The notes under the pieces are model-generated. The model had not been told where the DNA came from. It made no database searches and saw nothing but the letters and a program-made list of their open reading frames with translations. 64,000 bases of DNA, from the NCBI RefSeq assembly GCF_004368965.1, contig NZ_SORO01000001.1:1210001-1274000 (forward strand). The letters are read 5' to 3'. The stretch comes from Leptospira meyeri (GTDB taxonomy: Bacteria; Spirochaetota; Leptospiria; Leptospirales; Leptospiraceae). Within the stretch, counting starts at the first letter, position 1, and each line of letters begins with the position of its first letter. Made by a program: the position numbers and the translations under genes. Positions 1 to 9,387 of this stretch are shown here, piece after piece.

Positions 1-466
1 AAAATCCTATACAGTCTCCACTACTGGTTTTGTTCATTGCCAAACCAGAATTGTCTTTGTAAACGGCGTCCCTACGACCCAAGAGCAGTGTAAAAATGTT
101 TATATAGATTTGGATCCAGCAGATACAGCCAAAGTATTGAATATCAAAGCCAAACCAGGTGAAATTCAATATCTGGGATTGTTTAAAGGTGTATTAAAGG
201 AAACAACATCAGATGACCAGTTTGCACTTCCAGCAACATTAGATGAGTTAGTTGGCCTATCGAACAAAAGAAAATTTGTTTTAGAAAAAGATAACGGATT
301 CATTCTTAAATCAAATCTTGAATCACTCAAAGACAAATACTATTACCCAGATTTACGCAGACCAGGTTTTGATGAGTATGTATTTTTGGAAGGTGTGAGT
401 AAGGCCAATCCAAACTCCTACTGGAAAGAAATTGCTGATAAAAAGTTAAGCAAATTTAAAAAATAA
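1..466 (+). CDS. Hypothetical protein, 5' end outside window
   Basis: The frame is open from base 2 of the window through the stop at 464-466, so this is the C-terminal part (about 154 residues) of a larger protein. A TTG at 110 could be mistaken for the start, but coding-like sequence with two Cys residues (FVHCQT, EEQ-like TTQEQCKN) continues upstream of it. The visible part is hydrophilic and lysine-rich at the end, with no membrane segment. I do not recognise the family. A lipoprotein gene follows 27 bases downstream on the same strand, so the two may be co-transcribed and share an envelope role; that is inference from position only. Confidence 0.7.
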   Translation, partial: KSYTVSTTGFVHCQTRIVFVNGVPTTQEQCKNVYIDLDPADTAKVLNIKAKPGEIQYLGLFKGVLKETTSDDQFALPATLDELVGLSNKRKFVLEKDNGFILKSNLESLKDKYYYPDLRRPGFDEYVFLEGVSKANPNSYWKEIADKKLSKFKK

Positions 467-493
467 ATTTTGCTCACTCAATTAGGAAAACAA

Positions 494-1096
494 ATGATTA
501 AACCTTTTTTAAAAAATCTAATATTCATTAGCTTTGGAATTTTAACAATCAACTGTTTGAGTTTTAGAAGTGGCGAATACGAAGGAACTCCCGTAGTTAA
601 AAACTTTGATTCCAAAAAGAAAATAGCGGTGAAAGTGTATGCAGCATACCAAGTTACTGTGAATGGCGAGTCTGATTCTCTCCATGAATCTTTAACGCAA
701 AAATGGCAAAATGAATCTGCTAAACTATTAAACGAAAGTGAAGATGTTTTCTCCACCAGAAGTCAGGTAGACGCAGATTACACTTTTGATATCAAAGTGA
801 CAGAAAACTTGGGATACTTTTCTGCAAAAGTTTCCCTTTGGCTTTCATTACCAACTCTTGGGATTATACCTTTTTACTCCGGATCTCATTTGACAATGAA
901 CTTAACAGTAAAGGATAAAAAGGGGAAGGTTCTTGCGGAAATGAGTAGGGAGGAAAACAAAACTGAAGTGGGCCAGATTTTACTCCTATTTGTAATGCCT
1001 TTCGCTGATCCAACGGTAAAAATTGAGAAACAAAGAAGGGAATTGTTGAGTTCTGTTTATGCAGAAATCAAAGAAAAAGGTTATTTAAAAAAGTAA
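494..1096 (+). CDS. Putative lipoprotein, unknown function
   Basis: 200 residues from the ATG at 494, which has an AGGAAAA ribosome site just upstream; a TTG at 470 in the same frame has none. The N-terminus is a lipoprotein signal: MIKPF, a hydrophobic stretch, then a lipobox ending TINC at about residue 20. A second hydrophobic stretch around residues 110-125 (WLSLPTLGIIPFY) lies within the mature protein. The layout (lipobox, beta-rich middle, LGI-P hydrophobic segment, second hydrophobic LLLFVMPF segment, charged end) resembles the lipoprotein at 24297-24938, so the two may be distant paralogues. Function unknown. A strong bidirectional terminator follows the stop. Confidence 0.75.
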   Translation: MIKPFLKNLIFISFGILTINCLSFRSGEYEGTPVVKNFDSKKKIAVKVYAAYQVTVNGESDSLHESLTQKWQNESAKLLNESEDVFSTRSQVDADYTFDIKVTENLGYFSAKVSLWLSLPTLGIIPFYSGSHLTMNLTVKDKKGKVLAEMSREENKTEVGQILLLFVMPFADPTVKIEKQRRELLSSVYAEIKEKGYLKK

Positions 1097-1100
1097 AAAT

Positions 1101-1149
1101 AAAAAAAAAGATTCTCATTCTGAGTGGATCTGAATGAGAATCTTTTTTT
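1101..1149. terminator. Bidirectional rho-independent terminator
   Basis: A perfect 12-base stem, AGATTCTCATTC (1109-1120) with GAATGAGAATCT (1132-1143), has an 11-base loop. It is preceded by an A-run (1101-1109) and followed by a T-run. It lies between convergent genes and can serve both the lipoprotein and the MCP on the opposite strand. Confidence 0.9.
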
Positions 1150-1216
1150 ATTTAGGGCAATTGCTTTCTTTTTACAATCTGAAAAGAAAAGGTATATTAA
1201 AGTCTCAAAGAGTATT

Positions 1217-2977
1217 TCAAATTTTGAACTTCCGTATTTCCTCGTTTAAAGTCTTTGCAAGTTCACTTAATCGATTCGCAGCTTCTTTTACGGCAGATAC
1301 TTCTGATAGCTGAGAATCCGAAGAAACAGAAACTTCTTTTGTATTTTCATTGATCATGTTAGTTAACTCAATCAATTGAACCGTGTTTGCGTTAAGCTCT
1401 TCGGTACTAGCCGAAATCTCTTCTGTTGTGGAGGAAACACCATGAATTTCATCATTTACTTTTTTAATGGCAGATATAATTGATTGAAAGGTATTTCCAA
1501 CAACATTCACCATTTCCACTCCAACCCCCACATCTTGATTTCCTTTTTCCATCATCTGGATTGACTCAAGTGTGTTTTTTTGGATTTCATCAATGATCAC
1601 AGAAATTTGTTTAGTGGCTCTTTCTGATCGTTCTGCTAATTTTCTAACTTCATCAGCAACCACAGCAAAACCCTTTCCTTCCTCTCCTGCCCGAGCCGCT
1701 TCGATTGCTGCATTGAGAGCCAGTAAGTTTGTTTGGCTAGCAATCTGATTGATCGTTTCAACGATTTGTCCAATTGCCTTAGAGTTTGCACCAAGAGTGT
1801 TGATACTGGAAGAAATTCCATTTACCGAAGAATTAATAATCTCCATCTGATGTATTGTTTTCTTAACAATATCCTGACCTTCCTCTACTTTTTCCAAAAC
1901 TCCATTTGACAGTTCTGAAACCACATACGTCGCCTCCGCAATTTTCGCAATCGCAAGAGTATTTTCTTCGACTGCCGATTTGTTTTCAGAAAAAGCTTCC
2001 AATTGAGTATTTGAATTGCTTCGCACAGTAGTCATTGATTCTGAAATCGTAGCAGCTACATTAGCAGAACCTTTTGCACTTTCGATCAGCTGATCTGCAG
2101 ATTTCAAAACTTCATTTGAGGATTGTGAAACCACCTGAATCATCGTTCGTAAACTATTTGTCATTTGATCAAAATCAGTCAGTAGTGATCCAATTTCATC
2201 TTTATATAGTTGATTCGATTTTGAAGTTAGATCCCCTTCTCTCGCTTTTCCGATGAGTGACTTCACATGGTTAATTTTTCTCGCAAAAATAGCTGCAAAA
2301 AAATAGGAAAAAACTAACGAAATGGCAGATGCAAATATAGCACCGAAGAGAAATAAGTAAGAAAGGGATTTAAGGCGCTCTTCGTAAAAAATGGCCTCTC
2401 TTCCGCCAGAACCAACAATCCAATCCCAAGGTTCATAATAGATCTGATAGGCAATCCAAGAATGAGTTGGTTCGTCCCCCTCTTGCCATAATTCATATAC
2501 GATTCTCCCGGTTCTTTCCTTATTGGACCAAGTGTCGCGAACCGTATACTTTCCATCTACTTGGTAATCCCAAAGATTAACACCTTCAATGTTGAAAGGG
2601 TTCATTGTAAAAACACCATTCGGATGAGAAGCCCAAACTCTCATATCCAATTTGGCAGACATTTTTCCTTTGGACAAATCACGGACTCCATCAGAACCTT
2701 TAGGACCCAAAATATAGATCCTTGCCATTTCTTGGGCATCCACTAAACTTATTTTCCCAGCCTTAACATCTTCATTCAACAAATCGATAACAGCTACCGA
2801 ATCTGTTGCCAGAGTTTTAAATAACTCTCCACCAAGATTTACGATTTGGTTTTTAGCAGACTGATAGACGAGATAAAAAACTGGGCCAAGTACTAAGTTG
2901 AGAACCAAAAAAATGAAGATCATCAACTGAGTACGAATACTAAGAGAATAGAGTTTATGGAGAGTTTGTTTTATCAT
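1217..2977 (-). CDS. Methyl-accepting chemotaxis protein with Cache sensor
   Basis: 586 residues. Inner-membrane chemoreceptor that passes periplasmic ligand signals to CheA/CheW. TM1 lies at about residues 18-38 and TM2 at about 206-230. Between them is a periplasmic sensor of the single-Cache type, with the motif [13 protein letters not shown] near its end. A HAMP domain (about 231-285) follows. The cytoplasmic signalling tip is the classic MCP hairpin, including [20 protein letters not shown] around residue 420-430. No C-terminal CheR-docking pentapeptide is visible. It is transcribed alone, convergent with the lipoprotein upstream in the window. The ligand cannot be told from sequence; Cache domains of this kind often bind small organic acids (family knowledge). 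Confidence 0.95.
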   Translation of the reverse strand: MIKQTLHKLYSLSIRTQLMIFIFLVLNLVLGPVFYLVYQSAKNQIVNLGGELFKTLATDSVAVIDLLNEDVKAGKISLVDAQEMARIYILGPKGSDGVRDLSKGKMSAKLDMRVWASHPNGVFTMNPFNIEGVNLWDYQVDGKYTVRDTWSNKERTGRIVYELWQEGDEPTHSWIAYQIYYEPWDWIVGSGGREAIFYEERLKSLSYLFLFGAIFASAISLVFSYFFAAIFARKINHVKSLIGKAREGDLTSKSNQLYKDEIGSLLTDFDQMTNSLRTMIQVVSQSSNEVLKSADQLIESAKGSANVAATISESMTTVRSNSNTQLEAFSENKSAVEENTLAIAKIAEATYVVSELSNGVLEKVEEGQDIVKKTIHQMEIINSSVNGISSSINTLGANSKAIGQIVETINQIASQTNLLALNAAIEAARAGEEGKGFAVVADEVRKLAERSERATKQISVIIDEIQKNTLESIQMMEKGNQDVGVGVEMVNVVGNTFQSIISAIKKVNDEIHGVSSTTEEISASTEELNANTVQLIELTNMINENTKEVSVSSDSQLSEVSAVKEAANRLSELAKTLNEEIRKFKI

Positions 2978-3284
2978 ACTTTAAAAGTTTTGTGTGATTT
3001 ATGAGGAAACTAAACTTCCCATGAATGGAAAGTATTTTTTTAAGATCTCAATTTTTATTAGTTCACTGCAAAAATCTAAAAACTGTATTTTCTTAAATAC
3101 CAATCAGAACTTTATACGTCCGACAATTTTTGTAAATAAAAGATTTACTAACATATCGCCTTCCTAAAACGAAGAGACATAGGATCTAATATTTGATCAT
3201 TGTTCAACAGATAACAATCTCAAACTTTATAAAAACCGCCTTAATTTCTTAGGCAATCATCTAAAAAAAATCATAAAGAAGTTT
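2978..3284. other. Intergenic gap between two MCP genes
   Basis: About 307 bases with no supported gene. It must hold the promoter of the MCP ending at 1217, but I see no convincing -35/-10 pair. It contains the putative terminator of the downstream MCP (3230-3254) and a small dyad, ATTGTT (3199-3204) with AACAAT (3213-3218), which could be an operator or chance in AT-rich DNA. Confidence 0.5.
3230..3254 (-). terminator. Putative terminator of the 6-TM MCP gene
   Basis: Read on the minus strand: GCCTAA, GAAA loop, TTAAGGC (one bulged A), then GGTTTTTAT. The stem is short but is followed by a T-run, about 30 bases after the stop codon at 3285. Confidence 0.55.
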
Positions 3285-5123
3285 TTAAAATCGAAACCGA
3301 GAAACAATCTTTTCCATGGAATCCGATACAGTCTGTAGACGATTTGCTTCTTCAGAAATTTCACCAAAGGTTGTAGAAATTTTTGAATGGTTTTCCCATA
3401 ACTCTTGCAAATTCGTATTCGACTCTTCTGTATATCCTGTTTGTAGTTTCATTTCTTCGGTAATTTGTTCGGCATCCCGTTGGAATTGGGCCACAAGGTC
3501 CTTTAAAGACTTTACATTCTCAGAACTCGTTTCACTTGTCCGTCCAAACATCTGCACCACTTTCGAAATTTCTTCAAACTTTAACTTCACATCTTCGTTG
3601 GTAGAGATAATTTTCTTCATGGATTCCAAACTCTCTTTGGAAGCAACTTGCGATAACTTCACAACTTTTTTAATTTCCTCTATGTTCCTTGCTGTTTCAT
3701 CGGCAAGCCGCGAAACTTCACCAGCAACAACTGCAAATCCCCTTCCCATTGAACCAGCACGCGCGGCTTCAATGGATGCATTTAAGGAAAGTAAATTCAC
3801 TCGGTCAGAAATACCCTCAACAATGGAAATAGTTTCTTTAATATTTTCACTCATTTGATTCATGACTTCCACCTTTTCATAAGCAGATTGGATGGCATCC
3901 TTTGCCACTTGAATGGTTCCAATGGAATGAATTGTATTTTGTGCCAAACCATCCGCTTTTATGGAAAGATCGGTCATTTCATCTGTGACACGTGTGAGTT
4001 CACTCGCTAAATAGTTAGTTTTATCTTTTTGAGATAGAACTCGATCATACGTGGCTCGGGATAAATTTTGGATTTGGTTGACTGATTCAAAAGTCGAGTC
4101 CAGTTTATTTTTTTCAGCACTTACCTGAGAGTCGATCACACTGCCTTTATCTAAAATTAATCTGGAAGTGGAAAGGAGAGAAATAGCCTCTCCTTTTGCG
4201 GTTTGAAAATAATGACGTAAGGACTCCATGAATAAGTTTAACTTGGTAATCGTATGACTCAAGTTTGTGGCTGAAAGCTGTGGGATGGTTTCCGATAATT
4301 CCCCATTTGATAGTTTTTCTATCGAATGGTTTAAATTGCCAATATCTTCTTTAAGAGATTTACTACCTACATAAGCGGCATAGATGATAATCACTACCAT
4401 CATCACAAAAACAATTGGCATTTGGTAAAACCAATAAGGAGAACGAAACTCAGTTAATAAAATCAAAAACAAATAATATCCGAAAGTTAACATTGGTAAC
4501 AAAGCAACCGCAATCATAGTGAAAAGATTTCGTTGGAATACACCAAAAACTCGAATTTTCGTTTCATCCAAAAGAACGGAAGACAATTCCTTAACTTTAA
4601 GAACGGGGCTAAGATTCACTTCAGTTTGAAAATAAAACGCCAAATATATGATGGGAGATAACATCACACATGCATAAGGCAATGCCAAAATCTCTTTCCA
4701 AGGAAGATCCAATACAGTTGCAGCCATAAAAGAAAACCCAAAAATAGAAGTAACCCAGCGAATAAGGATGACTTTGCCTTCCCAATGCGGATGTTCCAAA
4801 AGACCTTTTTTCAAAACCTCTAACGTTTTCCCATCCGTCTGATTCGAATAAGCTAACAGTCGTTTCAACCTACGATACCGCAAAGAAATACCAATGACCA
4901 ACGGAATAAGGGAAAGCAGAGAACCAAGAATGGCAAGTTGGATGAGAGTTGTTGCATCAAAACGTGAAGCGAACAAACAAAAGTTTATAAAATAAGGAAA
5001 AATCAGCAAGTAGAGAGGAGCTTCAATTGCAATTGTCAATTTTTTGATGAGTTGATTCTGGTTCATGCTCTGTGATCCACCATTTCGTTTGACAATCATT
5101 TCAGAAATCCCAAAGGACTTCAC
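3285..5123 (-). CDS. Methyl-accepting chemotaxis protein, six-TM, no periplasmic sensor
   Basis: 612 residues. The N-terminal half carries about six membrane segments (roughly 33-53, 60-82, 120-142, 150-168, 200-225, 232-255) with only short loops, so there is no extracytoplasmic ligand domain. A HAMP-like linker (about 256-310) and a full MCP signalling domain follow, with the tip [20 protein letters not shown] near residue 450. Receptors of this shape are thought to sense membrane state or to work through partners (inference). The start is uncertain: ATG codons exist at residues 1, 9 and 20, and the third (MNQNQL) would remove only a charged leader. It is a single-gene unit ending in a putative terminator. 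Confidence 0.93.
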   Translation of the reverse strand: MKSFGISEMIVKRNGGSQSMNQNQLIKKLTIAIEAPLYLLIFPYFINFCLFASRFDATTLIQLAILGSLLSLIPLVIGISLRYRRLKRLLAYSNQTDGKTLEVLKKGLLEHPHWEGKVILIRWVTSIFGFSFMAATVLDLPWKEILALPYACVMLSPIIYLAFYFQTEVNLSPVLKVKELSSVLLDETKIRVFGVFQRNLFTMIAVALLPMLTFGYYLFLILLTEFRSPYWFYQMPIVFVMMVVIIIYAAYVGSKSLKEDIGNLNHSIEKLSNGELSETIPQLSATNLSHTITKLNLFMESLRHYFQTAKGEAISLLSTSRLILDKGSVIDSQVSAEKNKLDSTFESVNQIQNLSRATYDRVLSQKDKTNYLASELTRVTDEMTDLSIKADGLAQNTIHSIGTIQVAKDAIQSAYEKVEVMNQMSENIKETISIVEGISDRVNLLSLNASIEAARAGSMGRGFAVVAGEVSRLADETARNIEEIKKVVKLSQVASKESLESMKKIISTNEDVKLKFEEISKVVQMFGRTSETSSENVKSLKDLVAQFQRDAEQITEEMKLQTGYTEESNTNLQELWENHSKISTTFGEISEEANRLQTVSDSMEKIVSRFRF

Positions 5124-5203
5124 CTACTTTCGTATTTTTTTTAGCTAGGAACATCCAGTGACATTGGTTCAGGATTCCAATGGAGAGGCTAAAAAAGCCG
5201 AAT

Positions 5204-6409
5204 TTATATGACTTCGAGTTTTAAAATGGAAATTTCAGAAGGGGCTCCCAATCGAAACGGAGGGCCCCAATATCCGGTTCCTCGACTAACATAAATTAAG
5301 GAGTTTTTATATTGATGTAAGCCTGAAACAAATTTCTGTGCAAAATAAATCAGAATATTACCCGGGAAAAATTGTCCTCCATGGGTGTGTCCAGATATTT
5401 GCAACTGAAAGCCAGCTTCGTTTGCTTCGTAAATACTATTGGGTTGGTGTGCTAATAAAATTTTATAGTCACAATTTTCACCACCAATCATTGCTCGTTT
5501 AGGATCTGTTTGGTGAGATTTAATCATTCTACCAGCGGTTAGATCCGTAACTCCTGCCATTAATAATTTTGCTTTTCCTACAGTAAGAATTTGATTTTGG
5601 TTGAGTAAGATTTTAACTCCTAAGTTTTGAATCTCAGGCAACCAAGAAAGAACACCAGAATAGTATTCATGGTTTCCCGTTACATAGAAAGTGCCGTATT
5701 TTGCCTGAATAGAGGCAAGTGGTTTCAGATGTTGTTTTAATGTGGAAGCAGGACCATCCACTAAATCGCCGGTAATCACAACTGCATCAGGGGATTCTTG
5801 GTTAATCCTTTTCACAACTCTTTGCAAAAATTTTTCTTTGATAGTGGGTCCAATATGAACATCCGAAATTTGGACAATCTTAAAACCGACCAAGTCAGGG
5901 TGTAAATCTTTAACAGGAACTGACACTCGTTTGTATTGCAATCGAACGTGTGCATTAAAAAATCCAAGAGAACTGAGAGCCGTTGCGGCAACAATGGTTG
6001 AAAAAGCCAAACTAAAGTTTTTGACTTCAGTAATTCCATCCAACGGAAATCCAAAATGAACTAAACTAGAAAACAAAACTTGTGAATATTGAGTGATAAT
6101 TCCCAAATCCACCCAACGCAAAAAATCCATAAAAAGTACCAAAGTAAAGAGGATGGAAAAAAAACCAAAGTTGGTAAAGGTGATATAAGCAAAGATTGTT
6201 TGTGTTTTTTCCCGTTTGGAGATCCGACTAAAGGTATAGGTCAGTGGCACAAGCAAAACCAAAGCTCCAATTCCTAATAAAATCACGGAAACCACGGGTC
6301 CATTCAGTGAAAGTCCTGAGATCAATCGAAAGGTAGAATAATAATAGATAAATCCGAGTAGCGATGTGAGAACGGACAAAAATAGGAAGAATGCTTTCAA
6401 TTGAGTCAC
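5204..6409 (-). CDS. Membrane-anchored metallophosphoesterase (YkuE/YaeI-like)
   Basis: 401 residues. About four N-terminal membrane segments (residues 1-155) precede a calcineurin-like phosphoesterase domain. All metal-binding motifs are present in order: ISDVHIG (D-x-H), VVITGDLVDG (GD), VTGNHEYY (GNHE), LLAHQP and QISGHTHGGQ (GHTH). The C-terminal RGTGYWGPPFRLGAP segment is typical of the family. The active site should face the cytoplasm or periplasm depending on topology. Relatives act on phosphorylated lipids or UDP-diacylglucosamine-like substrates, but the substrate here cannot be assigned. The start is a GTG at 6409. It is divergent from mqo. Confidence 0.9.
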   Translation of the reverse strand: MTQLKAFFLFLSVLTSLLGFIYYYSTFRLISGLSLNGPVVSVILLGIGALVLLVPLTYTFSRISKREKTQTIFAYITFTNFGFFSILFTLVLFMDFLRWVDLGIITQYSQVLFSSLVHFGFPLDGITEVKNFSLAFSTIVAATALSSLGFFNAHVRLQYKRVSVPVKDLHPDLVGFKIVQISDVHIGPTIKEKFLQRVVKRINQESPDAVVITGDLVDGPASTLKQHLKPLASIQAKYGTFYVTGNHEYYSGVLSWLPEIQNLGVKILLNQNQILTVGKAKLLMAGVTDLTAGRMIKSHQTDPKRAMIGGENCDYKILLAHQPNSIYEANEAGFQLQISGHTHGGQFFPGNILIYFAQKFVSGLHQYKNSLIYVSRGTGYWGPPFRLGAPSEISILKLEVI

Positions 6410-6470
6410 CCTATTCTTTGGACATAAAAAAGATCATAAAAGTTGCCGATAATGAGAGAGAAGGTTGAGG

Positions 6471-8000
6471 ATGAAAGAAAAAGATATAGTTAGAACGAAG
6501 TCGGATGTAATTTTAATTGGCGCCGGGATTATGAGTGCCACTCTCGGAGTTCTTTTAAAAGAGCTTGCACCTCACCTAACAATCACTGTTTTGGAACGAT
6601 TAGATGCTGCAGCAAGGGAAAGTTCTAATGCTTGGAATAACGCCGGAACAGGACACTCTGCATTTTGTGAATTGAATTATACAATCGAAAATGAAGATGG
6701 TTCGATCCAAACAAAAAAAGCTCTCCAAATTGCAGAGTGGTTTGAAATTTCGAAAGAATTCTGGGGTTATTTATCTGGCACCAAACGAATTTTAGATGCA
6801 GATGAATTCATTCACTCCATTCCACATTACAGTTTTGTTTGGGGAGAGGAAAATGTATCTTTTCTTAAAAAACGCTACGAAGCATTAAAAAAATACGAAC
6901 TCTTTAAGGATCTCATTTATACAGACGATACGGAAACTTTAACCGAATGGCTTCCTCTTGTTATGTCGGGTCGTGATCTTTCAGAACCACTTGCCGCTAC
7001 CAAAATGGAATTAGGAACCGATGTCAACTTCGGCACCTTAACAAGAGCCATGTTTCGTTATTTAGAAAGTTTTCCAGATGTTCATGTAAATTATTTTGAA
7101 GATGTAAAAGATTTAGAACGAAGTAAAAATGGGTTATGGCACCTAACATCAAATAATATTCAAACCCATGAAAAAGAACACCATGAAGCCAAATTTGTAT
7201 TTATTGGTGCCGGTGGCGGTAGCCTCCCACTCTTAGAAAAATCGGATATCCCTGAGGCTTCTGGCTTCGGTGGATTTCCTGTTAGTGGGCAATGGTTGCG
7301 TTGCCGCAATAGAGATGTCATCAAACAACATTTTGCAAAAGTGTATGGTAAAGCGAATGTAGGTTCTCCACCAATGTCCGTTCCCCATTTAGATACAAGA
7401 ATCATAGAAGGAAAAAAAGAATTATTATTTGGGCCATTTGCTGGCTTTACGACAAAGTTTCTAAAAAAAGGGTCTTATTTGGATTTAGTTAAATCATTGG
7501 AGTTTGACAATATCTTTCCTATGTTATCTGCGGGGATGCACAACCTTCCATTGACTAAGTATCTTATCGGCCAAGCCATGCAGTCACATGAAGATCGTAT
7601 CGATGCATTAAGAGAATACTTTCCTGAAGTAAAGTCAGAAGATTGGGAATTGGTGATAGCAGGACAAAGGGTACAGGTCATCAAAAAAGATGAAGAAGAA
7701 GGTGGGGTTTTGGAATTTGGAACAGAAGTAGTTTCAGCAAAAGACGGATCTCTTGCCGCATTACTCGGAGCGAGTCCCGGCGCATCCACTTCCGTTTCAA
7801 TTATGTTAGAAGTCTTATCAGATTGTTTTCCGAAAGAAATGTCATCCGACGAGTGGAAATCAAAACTCAAGATAATGATTCCAAGTTATGGTGAATCCAT
7901 GAAAGATAACTCGGAAGTTTGTTTGGTGAGCCGTAGAAAAACTGCAGAACTTTTGGAACTAAACCAAACAGAAAAAACCAATGTTGGTTTCAAAAGGTAA
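6471..8000 (+). CDS. mqo: Malate:quinone oxidoreductase
   Basis: About 509 residues from the ATG at 6471, which has AAGG at 6461-6464 at good spacing; a TTG at 6465 is less likely. Peripheral membrane FAD enzyme that oxidises malate to oxaloacetate and passes electrons to quinone, a TCA-cycle step. Evidence: FAD-binding GAGIMSATLG near the N-terminus, the Mqo hallmark NAWNNAGTGHSA, the middle GGFPVSGQWLRC segment, and the C-terminal LLGASPGASTS. Length matches the family. It fits with gltA and the 2-oxoglutarate dehydrogenase genes in this window. It is a single gene facing an OmpA-family gene tail to tail. Confidence 0.96.
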   Translation: MKEKDIVRTKSDVILIGAGIMSATLGVLLKELAPHLTITVLERLDAAARESSNAWNNAGTGHSAFCELNYTIENEDGSIQTKKALQIAEWFEISKEFWGYLSGTKRILDADEFIHSIPHYSFVWGEENVSFLKKRYEALKKYELFKDLIYTDDTETLTEWLPLVMSGRDLSEPLAATKMELGTDVNFGTLTRAMFRYLESFPDVHVNYFEDVKDLERSKNGLWHLTSNNIQTHEKEHHEAKFVFIGAGGGSLPLLEKSDIPEASGFGGFPVSGQWLRCRNRDVIKQHFAKVYGKANVGSPPMSVPHLDTRIIEGKKELLFGPFAGFTTKFLKKGSYLDLVKSLEFDNIFPMLSAGMHNLPLTKYLIGQAMQSHEDRIDALREYFPEVKSEDWELVIAGQRVQVIKKDEEEGGVLEFGTEVVSAKDGSLAALLGASPGASTSVSIMLEVLSDCFPKEMSSDEWKSKLKIMIPSYGESMKDNSEVCLVSRRKTAELLELNQTEKTNVGFKR

Positions 8001-8031
8001 CAACAAAAAGAAACGATTGGGATTCGGGTGA

Positions 8032-9285
8032 TTATTTCACCTTCTTTCGAAGCTCAATGACAACCTTTTCTTTTGATTCAACGGTATAAAGAGAAGAACC
8101 CTGGGTGGAGTCTATGATCCGCCTCGGACTCACCCCCTTATCTCTTAAGATCCTTGAGATGGCTTGGGAACGCTCAAAACCTAGGTCGTAGTTTTCATAA
8201 TTTCCTGGAACATCTTCCCGAAACGGACTGGTATAAGTAATCACGAGGACGTCATAGTCCTTATACTCATTTTCTAAACTGCGGGCAATGGCATCTAAAC
8301 GAGCTCTCCCTTCTAAATGGATTCTGCTGGTGGGCAAATCAAATATCTCACTTGCAAGAAAAACAAATCTCTCCAATTTACTTTCCACTATCGGTTCTTT
8401 GGATTGAATCGGAATTTCAGAACCTACAAAATCAATGACAGAATTTGGTTTTGTCTCTAACGCTGGCTTCACATCACCTAACGTAGAAAAACTCACCCCT
8501 AAACCTATTTTGTAATATGTTTCTTCAAAATTCCCTTTGTTCCTATGGCCAGAACTGGGGGCACTATAATTCACAATATAAACATTAGAATGTTCTAATT
8601 CAGCATTCACAAAAAAATGACTGTCGAAATGATACCTCAAACCAACAGCACCAAATATGCGATTGGTTCCACCTCCAAACAATCGTTCATATCCTGCACC
8701 ACCACCTACTCGGATATATGGATCCATTGGATCATTTGGTTGGAAGTGGAAAAAAAGATTCAAATCTCCGGAAGTAGAATGGAAGACGTCCCTTCTTTTT
8801 TGGACTGCTGTATCATAGATATCCCCCTGATTTAATCGAGTAAGGAGAGTTGAATAGTTAGAAGCAGATAATGCATAAATGATGATTTGTCTTTCGTCTA
8901 CAGATCGAAAGTTAGAAGCGCGAATCACTTGGTCAGAAACAGATAAACCGATTCCAAAAAAACGAAACAATCCATATTCAAAACCCAATTCACCGAAATG
9001 ACTAGAAAGTTCAGTTCTATGTTGATTCACCGCACTTAAAGTATAATAATTGATATAAGTGGAGAGGTTATCCGCATAAGGAGAGTTTAATGCTAGAAAA
9101 TTGGGAAAATTTGTCTTTTCTACATTCTTTTCCATAGTTCCCGAATTTTCACCGATCCCAAAAGCGCCATTTCCATAGAAAATTAATTTCCCACGTTCAA
9201 ACCCTTCTGCTGTTACCGACAAAACCGGGAAAAGAAAAACAATTCCAGAATAGGCAAGATAATGTATCCAATTCATTTTCTGCAT
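8032..9285 (-). CDS. Outer-membrane barrel protein with OmpA-like C-terminal domain
   Basis: 417 residues. A signal peptide (about 1-26, ending near VTAEG) is followed by a beta-rich region to about residue 270 that looks like an outer-membrane barrel (alternating aromatic strands, GLRYHFDSHFFVNAELEH). The C-terminal 120 residues form an OmpA-like fold: HLEGRARLDAIARSL, then LGFERSQAISRILRDKG. In classical OmpA domains an Asp and an Arg bind the diaminopimelate of peptidoglycan. Here the Arg is present (FERSQ), but the Asp of the usual GHTD is replaced (TYTS), so peptidoglycan binding may be altered. The gene is divergent from the ECF41 target gene, with 102 bases between starts. Confidence 0.8.
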   Translation of the reverse strand: MQKMNWIHYLAYSGIVFLFPVLSVTAEGFERGKLIFYGNGAFGIGENSGTMEKNVEKTNFPNFLALNSPYADNLSTYINYYTLSAVNQHRTELSSHFGELGFEYGLFRFFGIGLSVSDQVIRASNFRSVDERQIIIYALSASNYSTLLTRLNQGDIYDTAVQKRRDVFHSTSGDLNLFFHFQPNDPMDPYIRVGGGAGYERLFGGGTNRIFGAVGLRYHFDSHFFVNAELEHSNVYIVNYSAPSSGHRNKGNFEETYYKIGLGVSFSTLGDVKPALETKPNSVIDFVGSEIPIQSKEPIVESKLERFVFLASEIFDLPTSRIHLEGRARLDAIARSLENEYKDYDVLVITYTSPFREDVPGNYENYDLGFERSQAISRILRDKGVSPRRIIDSTQGSSLYTVESKEKVVIELRKKVK

Positions 9286-9340
9286 GAGTGATCTTTTATT
9301 TTATCAGGCGTTAAATCAAGCCTAAATTTTTTACGAACTC

Positions 9341-9368
9341 TGTCACAAAATCGAAGGGGGAAATCGTC
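9341..9368 (+). promoter_or_regulatory. ECF41-type sigma factor promoter
   Basis: TGTCACA at 9341-9347 and CGTC at 9365-9368 with a 17-base spacer. These are the two conserved blocks reported for ECF41-dependent promoters. The site lies 20 bases upstream of the ATG at 9388, leaving room for a short leader with a GAGG ribosome site (9377-9380). The ECF41 sigma factor is the second gene of the same unit, so the circuit should be autoregulated. Confidence 0.8.
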
Positions 9369-9387
9369 TTGGTATTGAGGTATAAAA

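Noticed and set aside
3316..3858. 180-codon plus-strand frame
   Set aside because: Antisense shadow of the MCP signalling domain; no independent coding signs.
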